Below the pieces are notes generated by a model. It was given only the letters and a program-made list of their open reading frames with translations, had not been told where the DNA came from and did not search any database. Below are positions 7,707-16,080 of a stretch of DNA of 64,000 nt, piece after piece. The stretch spans positions 62,001 to 126,000 of the forward strand of contig NZ_CADIJO010000012.1 of the NCBI RefSeq assembly GCF_902859705.1, read 5' to 3'. How positions within the stretch are numbered: position 1 is the stretch's first letter; each line of letters begins with the position of its first letter. This stretch comes from Achromobacter deleyi. Its GTDB lineage: Bacteria > Pseudomonadota > Gammaproteobacteria > Burkholderiales > Burkholderiaceae_B. The translations under genes and the position numbers were made by a program.

Positions 7707-8663
7707 TCAATCCACCGGCGTGATCACGCGGCCGGTATCGAAGTAGGCCTGCAGGTTTTCCAGCATCAGGTCTTCCATCGACTGGCGCGTTTCCAGGGTG
7801 GCGCTGCCGATGTGCGGCAGCAGCACGGCCTGGTCGCTCTTGATCAGCGCGTCGGGCACCTTGGGTTCGTGTTCGAACACGTCCAGCGCCGCGCAGCCGA
7901 GCTTGCCGGCTTCCAGTGCGGCCACCAGAGCCGCTTCGTCGATGACCGGGCCGCGCGCGATGTTGACGATGATGCCCTTGGGCCCCAGGGCTTCGAGCAC
8001 TTCGCGGTTGACCAGATGGCGCGTGCTGGGCCCGCCCACGGTGGCCACGATCAGGAAGTCCGCCCAGGCCGCCAGGTCGGTCAGCGAGGCCTCGTAGCCG
8101 TAGTCGATGTCGTCGCGCTTTCTGCGGTTGTGATAGCGCACCTGCATATCGAAGCCGATGCCGCGGCGGGCAATGGCCTCGCCGATGCGGCCCAGGCCGA
8201 CAATGCCGAGCTTCTTGCCGCTGACGCGCTGGCCCAGCGGAATGCTGCCGTGCACCTGGCCCCATTGGCCGGCGCGCACGAAGCGTTCGCCCTGGCCCAT
8301 GCGGCGCGCACCGGCGATCAAGAGGCCCCAGGCCAGGTCCGCCACGCAGTCGGTCAACACGTCCGGCGTGTTGCTGACCTGCACGCCGCGCTGGTGCGCC
8401 GCGGCCACGTCGATGGTTTCGTAGCCCACGCCCCAGCTGCAGATGGCCTTCAGGTCGGGCAGCGCGTTGATGAGTTCGGCGTTGGCGCCGAAGTTGGCCG
8501 ACGTGACGACGGCGGTCACGCCCTTGCCCAGCTCGGCCAGCGCGGCCTTGCGGTCCGGCTGCTTCCACAGTTCGATGACGTCGTAGCGCTGCGCAAGGCG
8601 CTGGTTCGCGGAAGGCGAGCCGGCCAGGGAGCCGACCTGGATGATGCGATGCTTGGTGGTCAT
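7707..8663 (-). CDS. D-2-hydroxyacid dehydrogenase (glyoxylate/hydroxypyruvate reductase type)
   Basis: 318 aa, NAD(P)-dependent reduction of a 2-oxoacid. The fold marks are the Rossmann motif GLGRIGEAIARRG (about 153-165), the substrate-binding loop SWGVGYETID, the catalytic Arg in NIARGPVIDEAAL, the Glu in DVFEHEP, and the His in LLPHIGSAT. The RYHNRRKRDD stretch after the Rossmann turn, with basic residues, favours NADP(H). It is last in a minus-strand run behind two Bug receptor genes, so it probably acts on a product of the acid that they bind. The exact substrate is not determinable. Confidence 0.88.
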   Translation of the reverse strand: MTTKHRIIQVGSLAGSPSANQRLAQRYDVIELWKQPDRKAALAELGKGVTAVVTSANFGANAELINALPDLKAICSWGVGYETIDVAAAHQRGVQVSNTPDVLTDCVADLAWGLLIAGARRMGQGERFVRAGQWGQVHGSIPLGQRVSGKKLGIVGLGRIGEAIARRGIGFDMQVRYHNRRKRDDIDYGYEASLTDLAAWADFLIVATVGGPSTRHLVNREVLEALGPKGIIVNIARGPVIDEAALVAALEAGKLGCAALDVFEHEPKVPDALIKSDQAVLLPHIGSATLETRQSMEDLMLENLQAYFDTGRVITPVD

Positions 8664-8754
8664 GTTGTCGTACGGGTGGGTGGCAAAACGTTCATGCTAC
8701 TTGATCTGGCCTGGAATCCGGCTGACAGGCGGTCGTGCCGGGCGCGGGGCATTG

Positions 8755-8777
8755 GGGTCGGCTGCGTCAGCCGACCC
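8755..8777 (-). terminator. Hairpin after the Bug receptor gene
   Basis: GGGTCGGCTG (8755-8764), loop CGT and the exact complement (8768-8777) follow the stop of the minus-strand receptor gene at 8830. There is no T-run, so it may only stabilise the receptor mRNA and lower read-through into the dehydrogenase gene. Confidence 0.45.
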
Positions 8778-8829
8778 GCCGACAGGCCAGCGGCGCGGCG
8801 CAGGCCGGCTGCGCCGCACGCGTTTGGCG

Positions 8830-9801
8830 TCATTCCAGCTGGATATTGGCCTTCTGGATCACGTCCTTCCAGCGCTTGACCTCGGCTTCCTGGAAGGCAG
8901 TGAACTGCTGCGGCGTGTTGGCCACGACCTCGAAGCCCAGGCCCTGCAACGTCTTCTCGGTCTGCGGATCGCGCAGCGCCGTCTGCAGCGCCTGGGTCAG
9001 CTGCTGCACCACGGCCGGCGGCGTGCCCTTGGGCACGGCAAAGCCCTGCCATGAATAGACCACCATGTCCTTGATGCCGGCCTCGGCCAGCGTCGGCACG
9101 TCGGGCAGGTCCGGCGCGCGCGCATCGCCCGTGATGGCCAGGGCCTTGAGCTTGCCGGCCTTGATGTGGTTCTGTACCGCGCCCAGATTCTGGAACGACA
9201 CATTCACCTGGCCGCCGATCAGGTCGGCGATGGCGGCGCCACCGCCGCGGTAGGGTACGTCCACGCCGGTGGTCTGCGTGCGCTGGCGAAACAGCACCGC
9301 CGACAGGTGGTCCGACGAACCCGTGCCCGACGAGGCATACGACAGCTTGCCGGGATTCTTGTTGGCGTAGGCCACCAGTTCGGCCACCGTACTGGCCGGG
9401 AAGTCGGCCGACGCCACCAGCACGTTGGGGTTGCGCACCGCCTGGGTCAGGTAGTCGAAGTCCTTGCTGGGGTTGTAGGAAAGATTCTTGTACAGCGCCT
9501 CGTTGATGGCGAAGGTGCCGATCGAGCCGACCATCATGGTGTAGCCGTCGGCCGTGGCGCGGGCCAGCGCCTGCGCGCCGATGGCGCTGTTGGCGCCCGG
9601 CTTGTTCTCGACCACGAAGGTCTGGCCCAGCGCCTTGGACAGGCCGGGCGTGACGCTGCGCGCCGTGATGTCGGACGAGCCGCCGGGCACGAAAGGCACG
9701 ATCATCGTGACGGGCTTGGTGGGGTAGCCGGCAGCCTGCGCCGCCGGTCCGGCAAGCAGCGCGGCCGCGGCCAGCGCAACCGCGCGTAGGGGTCTGTTCA
9801 T
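8830..9801 (-). CDS. Bug/TctC-family solute-binding receptor 1
   Basis: 323 aa periplasmic receptor. A signal peptide (residues 1-23, ending AAQA) precedes the family core YPTKPVTMIVPFVPGGSSDITARS, VVENKPGANSAIGAQALARATADGYTMMV, and VDVPYRGGGAAIADLIGGQVNVSFQN. Bug proteins bind small carboxylates with a two-domain closing cleft and hand them to TctAB permeases, or act without a dedicated permease. AGGAGACAAC precedes the ATG at 9801. It lies between receptor 2 and the dehydrogenase gene on one strand. No tctA or tctB is in the window. Confidence 0.92.
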   Translation of the reverse strand: MNRPLRAVALAAAALLAGPAAQAAGYPTKPVTMIVPFVPGGSSDITARSVTPGLSKALGQTFVVENKPGANSAIGAQALARATADGYTMMVGSIGTFAINEALYKNLSYNPSKDFDYLTQAVRNPNVLVASADFPASTVAELVAYANKNPGKLSYASSGTGSSDHLSAVLFRQRTQTTGVDVPYRGGGAAIADLIGGQVNVSFQNLGAVQNHIKAGKLKALAITGDARAPDLPDVPTLAEAGIKDMVVYSWQGFAVPKGTPPAVVQQLTQALQTALRDPQTEKTLQGLGFEVVANTPQQFTAFQEAEVKRWKDVIQKANIQLE

Positions 9802-9874
9802 GTTGTCTCCTGGTTCGCGTGATGATGAAGAACCCGGCGCCCACGCGTGGCGGCCGGGTCCGGACCGGCGCGGG

Positions 9875-10876
9875 TCAGTCGACGTTGGCGCCTGATTTCT
9901 TCACCACCTCGGCCCACTTGACGGTCTCTTGCGCCATGAACTGGGTGAATTGGGCGGGCGTGTTGCCCGACGGCGTGGCGCCCTGGGCCTGCAACTGGGC
10001 GCGCACCGGCTCCAGCTGCAGGGCCGCGGCGACATCGCGCTGGATCTTGTCCACGATCTGCGGCGGCGTGCCCGCCGGGGCCAGCAGGCCGAACCAGCTG
10101 GACGCCTCATAGCCGGGCACTCCGGCCTCGGCCAACGTCGGCACATCGGGCAGCGCGGGCGAACGCGTGGCGGTGGTGACCGCCAGCGGCCGCAGCTTGC
10201 CGCCCTTGATGAAACCCATCGACGAGGGCAGGTTGTCGAAGATCAGGTCGGCCGAACCCGACATCACGTCGGTCAGCGCCGGGCTGCTGCCCTTGTACGG
10301 CACGTGCGTCATGCGCGTGCCCGTCATGGTCTGGAACAGCTCGCCGGACAGGTGCGTGGACGTCCCGTTGCCGGTGGAGGCCATGTTGACGCTGGCGGGG
10401 TTGGCCTTCAGGTACTTGATCAGGTCGGCCACGCTGCGGATGCCGTGCTTGTCGGCAAAGCCGGGGTTCAGTTCCAGCACGTTGGGCACGGGGATCACCA
10501 GCGTCACGGGCTGGAAGTCCTTGACCGGGTCGTAGGGCAGCTTGGCGTAGACGGACTGGTTGATGGCGTGCGTGCTGACGGTGCCCATCAGCAGCGTGTA
10601 GCCGTCGGGCGCGGCGCGGGCCGCCTCGCCGGAACCGACGTTGCCGCCGGCGCCCGCCTTGTTGTCCACCACCACGGCGCGGCCCCAGGACTTGCCCAAT
10701 TCCGCCGCCACCACGCGCGCGGCGATGTCGGCGGTGCCGCCGGCCGGGAAGGGCACGATGATTCTGACGTCGCGTTCGGGGTATTGCGCGTGGGCCGACG
10801 CGGCGGGTATCAGGAAGGCGGCCGCGGCCAGACAGGCGGCAAGGGCCAAGCGGCCTCGCTCAGGGACTGCATGCAT
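9875..10876 (-). CDS. Bug/TctC-family solute-binding receptor 2
   Basis: 333 aa. The frame stays open to 10954, but ATG at 10876 is chosen because AGGAGACGAATTCC precedes it and a clean signal peptide follows ([30 protein letters not shown]). Core motifs are [53 protein letters not shown] and [18 protein letters not shown]. It is the first gene after the divergent promoter at 10926-10954. Similarity to receptors 1 and 3 is family-level, so the three probably bind different ligands. Confidence 0.92.
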   Translation of the reverse strand: MHAVPERGRLALAACLAAAAFLIPAASAHAQYPERDVRIIVPFPAGGTADIAARVVAAELGKSWGRAVVVDNKAGAGGNVGSGEAARAAPDGYTLLMGTVSTHAINQSVYAKLPYDPVKDFQPVTLVIPVPNVLELNPGFADKHGIRSVADLIKYLKANPASVNMASTGNGTSTHLSGELFQTMTGTRMTHVPYKGSSPALTDVMSGSADLIFDNLPSSMGFIKGGKLRPLAVTTATRSPALPDVPTLAEAGVPGYEASSWFGLLAPAGTPPQIVDKIQRDVAAALQLEPVRAQLQAQGATPSGNTPAQFTQFMAQETVKWAEVVKKSGANVD

Positions 10877-10925
10877 GGAATTCGTCTCCTTGGTGTGCGC
10901 GTGGCCGCGCATCGTTTGTAAAACG

Positions 10926-10954
10926 AATATAGGTATTGAGCATTTACTTGTCAA
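10926..10954 (-). promoter_or_regulatory. Consensus sigma70 promoter for the minus-strand receptor operon
   Basis: On the minus strand TTGACA (10949-10954) and TATATT (10926-10931) are separated by exactly 17 bases. The -35 matches the consensus fully. It is about 50 bases before the ATG at 10876. Confidence 0.7.
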
Positions 10955-10965
10955 CCAAGTATACT
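10936..10965 (+). promoter_or_regulatory. Candidate promoter for the plus-strand lyase operon
   Basis: TTGAGC (10936-10941), spacer 18, TATACT (10960-10965) on the plus strand. It overlaps the minus-strand promoter, so one bound protein could affect both directions. Confidence 0.45.
10946..10960. promoter_or_regulatory. Candidate FadR-type operator in the divergent promoter
   Basis: ACTTG-TCAAC-CAAGT is an inverted repeat lying over the -35 of the minus promoter and between the two elements of the plus promoter. A second inverted copy of its TTGTCAA core is at 10983-10989 (TTGACAA). FadR-subfamily GntR regulators bind TNGT...ACNA palindromes, and the regulator gene at 12074 is the natural candidate. 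Confidence 0.45.
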
Positions 10966-11028
10966 TTTTTCACCTTACTTATTTGACAACTGGGCCCGGT
11001 GACGGGACCCACCAGGAGCTTTCCCGCC

Positions 11029-11994
11029 ATGAAAACGTCCCCGGTCACCGTCCAGGATCTGCAGCGCTCCGTCATTGCCGTGCCGCCTCTGGCGCGCCAT
11101 GCCGACCTGTCCTTGAACGAGGCCGCCAACCAGGCCTTGCTGCGGCACTTGGAGGCCGGCGGCGTGCGCAACGTGATGTACGGCGGCAACGCCAATTTCT
11201 ACAACGTGGGCGTGGGCGAATACGCGCGCATCGTGGACATGCTGGCCGCCCTGGCCGGCCCGGACACCTGGATCCTGCCGTCCGTCGGTCCCGACTTCGG
11301 CAAGATGATGGACCAGGCCGCGATCCTGCGCAGCCGCGCCTTTCCCACGGCCATGCTGCTGCCGATGTCGTTCCCCTATACCGACGCGGGCCTGGCCGAT
11401 GGCGTGCGCCGCTTCACCGATGCGCTGGCCAAACCGGCCGTGGTCTACATCAAGTCGGCCGACTACCTGGCGCCGGCCACCGCCGCGCGGCTGGTCGAGG
11501 AAGGGCGCATCGTGGCCTTCAAGTACGCCGTGGTGCGCGAGGACCCGGCGCGCGACGCCTACCTCACCGCGCTCTTGCAGGCGGTGGATTCGAACCGCGT
11601 GGTCAGCGGCATCGGCGAGCGTCCGGCCATCGTCCATTACCGCGACTTCGGCTTGAAGAGCTTCACGTCGGGTTCGGTCTGCGTGGCGCCGCGCGGCTCG
11701 ATGCGCCTCTTGCACTTGCTTGCCGCCGGCCGCTACGACGAAGCCGAGTCGGTGCGCCAGCATTACCTGGGCCTGGAGGACTGCCGCGACGGCATCAGCC
11801 CGATCCGCGTGCTGCACGATGCGGTCACGCTGTCCGGCGTGGCCGACATGGGTCCGATGCTGCCGCTCTTGACCGGCATTTCCAGCGCCGAGCGCGAACG
11901 CGTGGCGCCGGTAGCGCAGGCCTTGGCGGCCTGGGACCGTGCATCGGCCGATGAGGCCGGCGCAATCTCGGACCGGAAAACCGCCACGGCCTAA
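11029..11994 (+). CDS. DapA/N-acetylneuraminate-lyase superfamily protein
   Basis: 321 aa TIM-barrel lyase, aldolase or dehydratase of the DHDPS superfamily. The Schiff-base Lys is in VAFKYAVV, the paired Tyr in PAVVYIKS, and the LPSVGPDF strand is present. The substrate loop reads GGVRNVMYGGNANFYN where DHDPS has G-T-T-G-E, so it is not a lysine-pathway DapA. The superfamily also includes 5-dehydro-4-deoxyglucarate dehydratase and 2-oxo-sugar-acid aldolases, which suits the GarL-like aldolase nearby. Start at ATG 11029 follows CAGGAGC. It heads the plus-strand operon. Confidence 0.85.
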   Translation: MKTSPVTVQDLQRSVIAVPPLARHADLSLNEAANQALLRHLEAGGVRNVMYGGNANFYNVGVGEYARIVDMLAALAGPDTWILPSVGPDFGKMMDQAAILRSRAFPTAMLLPMSFPYTDAGLADGVRRFTDALAKPAVVYIKSADYLAPATAARLVEEGRIVAFKYAVVREDPARDAYLTALLQAVDSNRVVSGIGERPAIVHYRDFGLKSFTSGSVCVAPRGSMRLLHLLAAGRYDEAESVRQHYLGLEDCRDGISPIRVLHDAVTLSGVADMGPMLPLLTGISSAERERVAPVAQALAAWDRASADEAGAISDRKTATA

Positions 11995-12073
11995 GCGCGG
12001 GATTGGCGGGGCGCGCGGCATTGAAGTTACGATGAGCGCTCTTGTCATTGCGCCCAGTTCCCCAGGAGGTTTC

Positions 12074-12847
12074 GTGGCCCGACCGAAAGCATCACCCGCC
12101 GCCGCGCCGCAGTCGTCCGCCGAGCCGGACGCCATGGGCGCGCTGGTGCTCGAACGCGGCCACCGCGTGCGGCTGGCCGATCAGCTCTACGGGCAGATCT
12201 TCGAGCAGATCGTCTCGGGCAAGCTCAATGTGGGCGACAAGCTGCCTTCCGAAAACGAAATCACCGAGCGCTTCGGCGTGTCGCGGCCGGTGGTGCGCGA
12301 AGCGCTGCTGCGCCTGCGCGCCGACGGCCTCATCACCGCGCACCAGGGGCTGGGCACTTTCGTCAGCCACCAGCCGGCGCCGCGCCTGACCGCCTTCAGC
12401 GACGTGCAGAACGTGGGCGCCTATCTGCGCGCCCAGGAATTGCGCGTAGCCCTGGAAGGCGACGCCGCCCGCCTGGCCGCGCTGCGCCGCACCGACGAAC
12501 AACTGCAAAAGATCGAAGCCGCCCACATCGCGTTCGCCGACAGCCTGGCGCGCGGCGAGGTGTCCGCCGAAATGGACCTGGCGTTCCACGCCAGCATCAC
12601 CGAGGCCACCGGCAACGATTTCTATCTGGGCGTGCTGGAAAGCATCCATGAATCCATCAACGGTTTCATGCGCCTCACGCTCAACCTGACCCGCACCGGC
12701 TCGCGCCAGCGCGCCCAGCGCGTGCTGGACGAACACGCCACCATCCTCGAGGCCATCCGCGCCCAGGACGGCGAGCGCGCCCGGGTCGCCATGCAATTCC
12801 ATCTGGGCCAGGCCCGCCACCGGCTGGTCGACCGCGAACGCGATTGA
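12074..12847 (+). CDS. GntR-family transcriptional regulator, FadR/FCD subfamily
   Basis: 257 aa from GTG 12074, chosen because AGGAGG lies 4 bases upstream. An ATG at 12032 would add 14 residues but has no ribosome site. The N-terminal winged helix is clear (QLYGQIFEQIVSGKLNVGDKLPSENEITERFGVSRPVVREALLRLRADGLI). An all-helical FCD ligand domain follows, with the usual metal ligands in MDLAFHASI, DEHATI and MQFHLGQARH. FCD domains bind small organic acids, and the regulator is co-transcribed with the acid-catabolism genes it probably controls. Confidence 0.92.
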   Translation: MARPKASPAAAPQSSAEPDAMGALVLERGHRVRLADQLYGQIFEQIVSGKLNVGDKLPSENEITERFGVSRPVVREALLRLRADGLITAHQGLGTFVSHQPAPRLTAFSDVQNVGAYLRAQELRVALEGDAARLAALRRTDEQLQKIEAAHIAFADSLARGEVSAEMDLAFHASITEATGNDFYLGVLESIHESINGFMRLTLNLTRTGSRQRAQRVLDEHATILEAIRAQDGERARVAMQFHLGQARHRLVDRERD

Positions 12848-12896
12848 CCCGCCTCACACCGGACCGGCTCATCCCACTGATCACAGGAGACATCGC

Positions 12897-14003
12897 GTGC
12901 AAGGCAAGGGTTCGGCAATCACGGCAGCATCGGCGGGGCAGGTTCGGGAACAGATTCTGGTGGTCTTGCAGGCCTGGGGCATGGCGCCCGACCTGGCGGC
13001 TGTCACCGCCGGCCTGATGGCCGAGACCGACCTGCTCGGCATCGATTCGCACGGCATCTCGATGCTGCCGGCCTACGAAGAAAAATGGCGCGCCGGTTCG
13101 CTCAAGCTGGATGCGCGGCCCCGCCTGGTGCGCGACGGCGGCGCCAGCGCGCTGCTCGACGGCATGGGCGGGCTGGGCTATCCGGTGTCGGCGCAGGCCA
13201 TGAACCTGGCCGTGGACAAGGCGCTGGAACACGGCGTGGGCGCCGTGTCGGTCTGCAACTCGCACCACTTCGGCGCGGCCGGCGTGTACGCGCGCATCGC
13301 GGTCGAGCGCGGCGTGGTGGGGCTGGTGACCAGCAGCGCCAACGGCGTCATCATGGTGCCCACGCGCGGCGCCATGCCCATGCTGGGCACCAATCCCATT
13401 GCGTTCGGCGCACCGGCTGCCAGCAACGAACCCTTTGTGCTCGACATGGCCACCACCACGGTCGCGGCCAACAAGGTCAAGGTCTACGACTTCCTGGGCA
13501 AGCCGCTGCCCCCGGGCTGGGCGGTCGACGGGCAGGGCGCGGCGGTCACCGCGGCCGACAGCGCCATGCAGTTCATCTTCAAGCGGCCCGAGGGCGGCTT
13601 GACGCCGCTGGGCGGCACGGCGGCCATGAGCAGCCACAAGGGCTACGGCCTGGCCATGATGGCGCAGATCCTGGGCGGCACGCTGAGCGGCAGCGCCCTG
13701 GCCGCGCGCCGCAATGTCACGCGGCGTCCGGGCGAGCCCGACGACGTGGGCCATTTCTTCCTGGCGCTCAACCCCGACGCCTTTCGCGCCGCCGGTTCGT
13801 TCGAGTCCGACATGGACGACCTGATCGACACTCTCCACGACACGCCGCCCGCGCAGCCCGACGAACCGGTGCTGGTGGCTGGCGAACCCGAAACCGCCGA
13901 GCGCGAACGCCGCCGCGTCCACGGCATTCCCATTCCGGCCGCGCTGGCCACGCGCCTGCGCGATATCTGCCAGCGCGCGGGCGCGCCGTATTTGCTGGAC
14001 TGA
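12897..14003 (+). CDS. Malate/L-lactate dehydrogenase family (Ldh2) oxidoreductase
   Basis: 368 aa. Family marks are the catalytic segment IDSHGISMLPAYEEKWRAG, SVCNSHHFGAAGVYARIA, GTNPIAFGAPA, FVLDMATTTVAANKV and SSHKGYGLAMMAQILGG. The family includes malate, L-lactate, ureidoglycolate and 2,3-diketo-L-gulonate NAD(P)H oxidoreductases, and the substrate here is open. Start is GTG 12897 with CAGGAGA upstream. It lies between the FadR-type regulator and receptor 3, with small gaps, in one plus-strand operon. Confidence 0.88.
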   Translation: MQGKGSAITAASAGQVREQILVVLQAWGMAPDLAAVTAGLMAETDLLGIDSHGISMLPAYEEKWRAGSLKLDARPRLVRDGGASALLDGMGGLGYPVSAQAMNLAVDKALEHGVGAVSVCNSHHFGAAGVYARIAVERGVVGLVTSSANGVIMVPTRGAMPMLGTNPIAFGAPAASNEPFVLDMATTTVAANKVKVYDFLGKPLPPGWAVDGQGAAVTAADSAMQFIFKRPEGGLTPLGGTAAMSSHKGYGLAMMAQILGGTLSGSALAARRNVTRRPGEPDDVGHFFLALNPDAFRAAGSFESDMDDLIDTLHDTPPAQPDEPVLVAGEPETAERERRRVHGIPIPAALATRLRDICQRAGAPYLLD

Positions 14004-14127
14004 GCCGGACACGGCCTGGCCCGCAATGCTTTTCCTTCGCACGTTGCGCCAGCCGCCGCGCGCGAAGCCCCCACCGACCCGGGCACCGGGCGGCATGTAT
14101 TAGAAAAAAACGACAAGGAGACAAACC

Positions 14128-15129
14128 ATGCAAGAGAACACCTCGCCAGGGCGCAGGCGCTTGGGGCTGGCCGCGCTGGCGGCAAGCGCCATCGTCGCGC
14201 TGTGTCCGGCCGCCTCGTGGGCACAGTCCGGCAATTGGCCGACCCGGCCGGTCAAGCTGATCGTGCCGTTCCCGGCAGGCGGCAGCACCGATGCCGTCGG
14301 GCGTCTGCTCGCCGCCGAGCTGTCCAAGGAACTGGGCCAGAGCGTCATCGTCGAAAACAAGGGCGGCGCCAACGGCAATATCGGTTCCGACGTGGTGGCC
14401 AAGGCCGAGCCCGACGGCTACACGCTGCTGCTGTCCGGCGTGGGGTCCAACGCCATCAGCTACGCGCTCTACCAGAGCATGCCTTATCGCAACAGCGACT
14501 TCGCGCACATCTCGCTGCTGGCCACCGGCCCCAATGTGCTGGTGGCCAACATGGAATTTCCGGCCACCACCTTCGCCGACTTCATCAAGCTGGTGCGCGC
14601 CAACCCCGGCAAGTACACCCACGCCAGTTCGGGCAGCGGTTCGTCGGGCCACCTGGCCATGGAAATGCTCAAGCAGGCCGCCAACATCGATCTCGTGCAC
14701 GTGCCCTACAAAGGCGGCGCCGCGGCCATCACCGACATGATCGGCGGCCGCGTGTCGGTGATGTTCCTGAACCAGGATTCCCTGTTGCCGCAGGTCAAGG
14801 CGGGCAAGCTGCGGGCGCTGGCGGTGGCCAGCGCGCAGCGCAATCCTGCTTATCCCGATACGCCTACCGTGGCCGAATCGGGCTATCCGGGGTTTGCGGC
14901 CGAATCGTGGTTCGGCCTGTCGGCGCCGGCCAAGACGCCGCCTGCCGTGATCCAGCGCCTGAACCAGGCCACCGTCAAGGCCCTGGCTTCACCGGATATC
15001 CGGCAAAAGCTGGAAAGCGTAGGCTTCGTGGTGGTAGGCGACGACCCGAAGGCCTTCTCGGCCTTCGTCGAATCCGAAATCACCAAATGGGGCGCGGCGG
15101 CCAAGGCCTCCGGCGCCCGCATGGACTAG
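14128..15129 (+). CDS. Bug/TctC-family solute-binding receptor 3
   Basis: 333 aa. The signal peptide (residues 1-32, ending SWAQ) contains twin Arg (RRRLGLAAL), so Tat export is possible though the hydrophobic stretch also suits Sec. Core motifs are [72 protein letters not shown] and VHVPYKGGAAAITDMIGG. AAGGAGA precedes the ATG. It is the third receptor of this cluster and sits directly before the GarL-like aldolase gene, so its ligand is probably the acid degraded by that operon. Confidence 0.92.
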   Translation: MQENTSPGRRRLGLAALAASAIVALCPAASWAQSGNWPTRPVKLIVPFPAGGSTDAVGRLLAAELSKELGQSVIVENKGGANGNIGSDVVAKAEPDGYTLLLSGVGSNAISYALYQSMPYRNSDFAHISLLATGPNVLVANMEFPATTFADFIKLVRANPGKYTHASSGSGSSGHLAMEMLKQAANIDLVHVPYKGGAAAITDMIGGRVSVMFLNQDSLLPQVKAGKLRALAVASAQRNPAYPDTPTVAESGYPGFAAESWFGLSAPAKTPPAVIQRLNQATVKALASPDIRQKLESVGFVVVGDDPKAFSAFVESEITKWGAAAKASGARMD

Positions 15130-15236
15130 GCCTGCATGCAGTCTTCGTGCGTGCACCAAGACTGCACAGCCTCGTGCAACACGCCCCGCGCGCCGGCAGG
15201 CGCCGGGGGTTTCATCCGATGGGAACCCCGAGCATC

Positions 15237-16004
15237 ATGACTTCACCCTTGCCCAACCGCTTCCGCCAACGCATCCTGGCCCGCGAACGCCTGATCGGCT
15301 TCTGGATGTGCATGTCCAGCCACATCACCGCCGAACTGGCAGGCCTGGCCGACTTCGACTGGCTGTTGCTGGATGGCGAGCATTCGCCCAACACCGTGCC
15401 GATGTTCCTGCAGCAGCTGCAGGCCCTGCAGGGCAGCGCCAGCGCCGCCATCGGCCGGCCCACCTGGAACGATCCGGTCGAGATCAAGCGCCTGCTCGAC
15501 ATCGGCTTCTACAACCTGCTGATTCCTTTCATCGAGTCCGAAGACGACGCGCGCCGCGCGGTGGCCGCCACGCGCTATCCGCCGCAAGGCATTCGCGGCG
15601 TGGCGGGCATGCAGCGCAGCAACCGCTACGGCACCGTGCCCGATTACCTCAAGACCATCAACGACAACCTCTGCGTGCTGCTGCAGATCGAAAGCCGCGC
15701 GGGCATCGAGGCGGTCGACGAGATCGCCGCGGTCGAAGGCGTGGATGGCGTCTTCATCGGCCCGTCGGACCTGGCCGCCGCGCTGGGCCATCTGGGCAAC
15801 CCCGGCCATCCGGAAGTGCAGGAAGCCATCCGCCACCTGTACCAGCGCGTCAGCGCGCAGGGCAAGGCCGTGGGCATCCTGGCTCCGGTGCAGGCCGACG
15901 CGCGCCGCTACCTGGACATGGGCATGCACTTCGTCGCGGTGGGTACGGACCTGGGCGTCTTCAAGCAGGCCACCTTCGCGTTGCGCGAAGCGTTTCCCAC
16001 CTGA
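15237..16004 (+). CDS. HpcH/HpaI-family aldolase, GarL-like (5-keto-4-deoxy-glucarate aldolase type)
   Basis: 255 aa class II, metal-dependent aldolase making pyruvate plus an aldehyde. Catalytic and metal residues are in place: His in LLDGEHSPN, Arg in IGRPTWNDP, Glu in LLQIESRAG and Asp in FIGPSDLAAALGHLGN. Several stretches match Escherichia GarL more than HpaI (LQALQGSASA, RLLDIGFYNLLIPF, GILAPVQADARRYLDMG, TDLGVFKQATFAL). GarL cleaves 5-keto-4-deoxy-D-glucarate to pyruvate and tartronate semialdehyde. ATG 15237 is used, and an in-frame ATG at 15219 is also possible. It is last in the plus-strand operon. Confidence 0.88.
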   Translation: MTSPLPNRFRQRILARERLIGFWMCMSSHITAELAGLADFDWLLLDGEHSPNTVPMFLQQLQALQGSASAAIGRPTWNDPVEIKRLLDIGFYNLLIPFIESEDDARRAVAATRYPPQGIRGVAGMQRSNRYGTVPDYLKTINDNLCVLLQIESRAGIEAVDEIAAVEGVDGVFIGPSDLAAALGHLGNPGHPEVQEAIRHLYQRVSAQGKAVGILAPVQADARRYLDMGMHFVAVGTDLGVFKQATFALREAFPT

Positions 16005-16080
16005 AAATGCCTGCGGGGCGCCTGGGCGCCCCGCATGGCTCCGAGTGCCGGGCCTTGCGCGCAAGGCCCGGGCGCGGGTT

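Noticed and set aside
12032-12073. ATG 12032 as start of the GntR-family regulator
   Set aside because: No ribosome site precedes it, whereas GTG 12074 has AGGAGG at the right distance.
15237-16004. Assignment of the aldolase as HpaI of the hpa pathway
   Set aside because: Several stretches fit GarL better, and the gene is in a different operon 12 kb from the hpa genes. The true hpaI probably lies left of the window.
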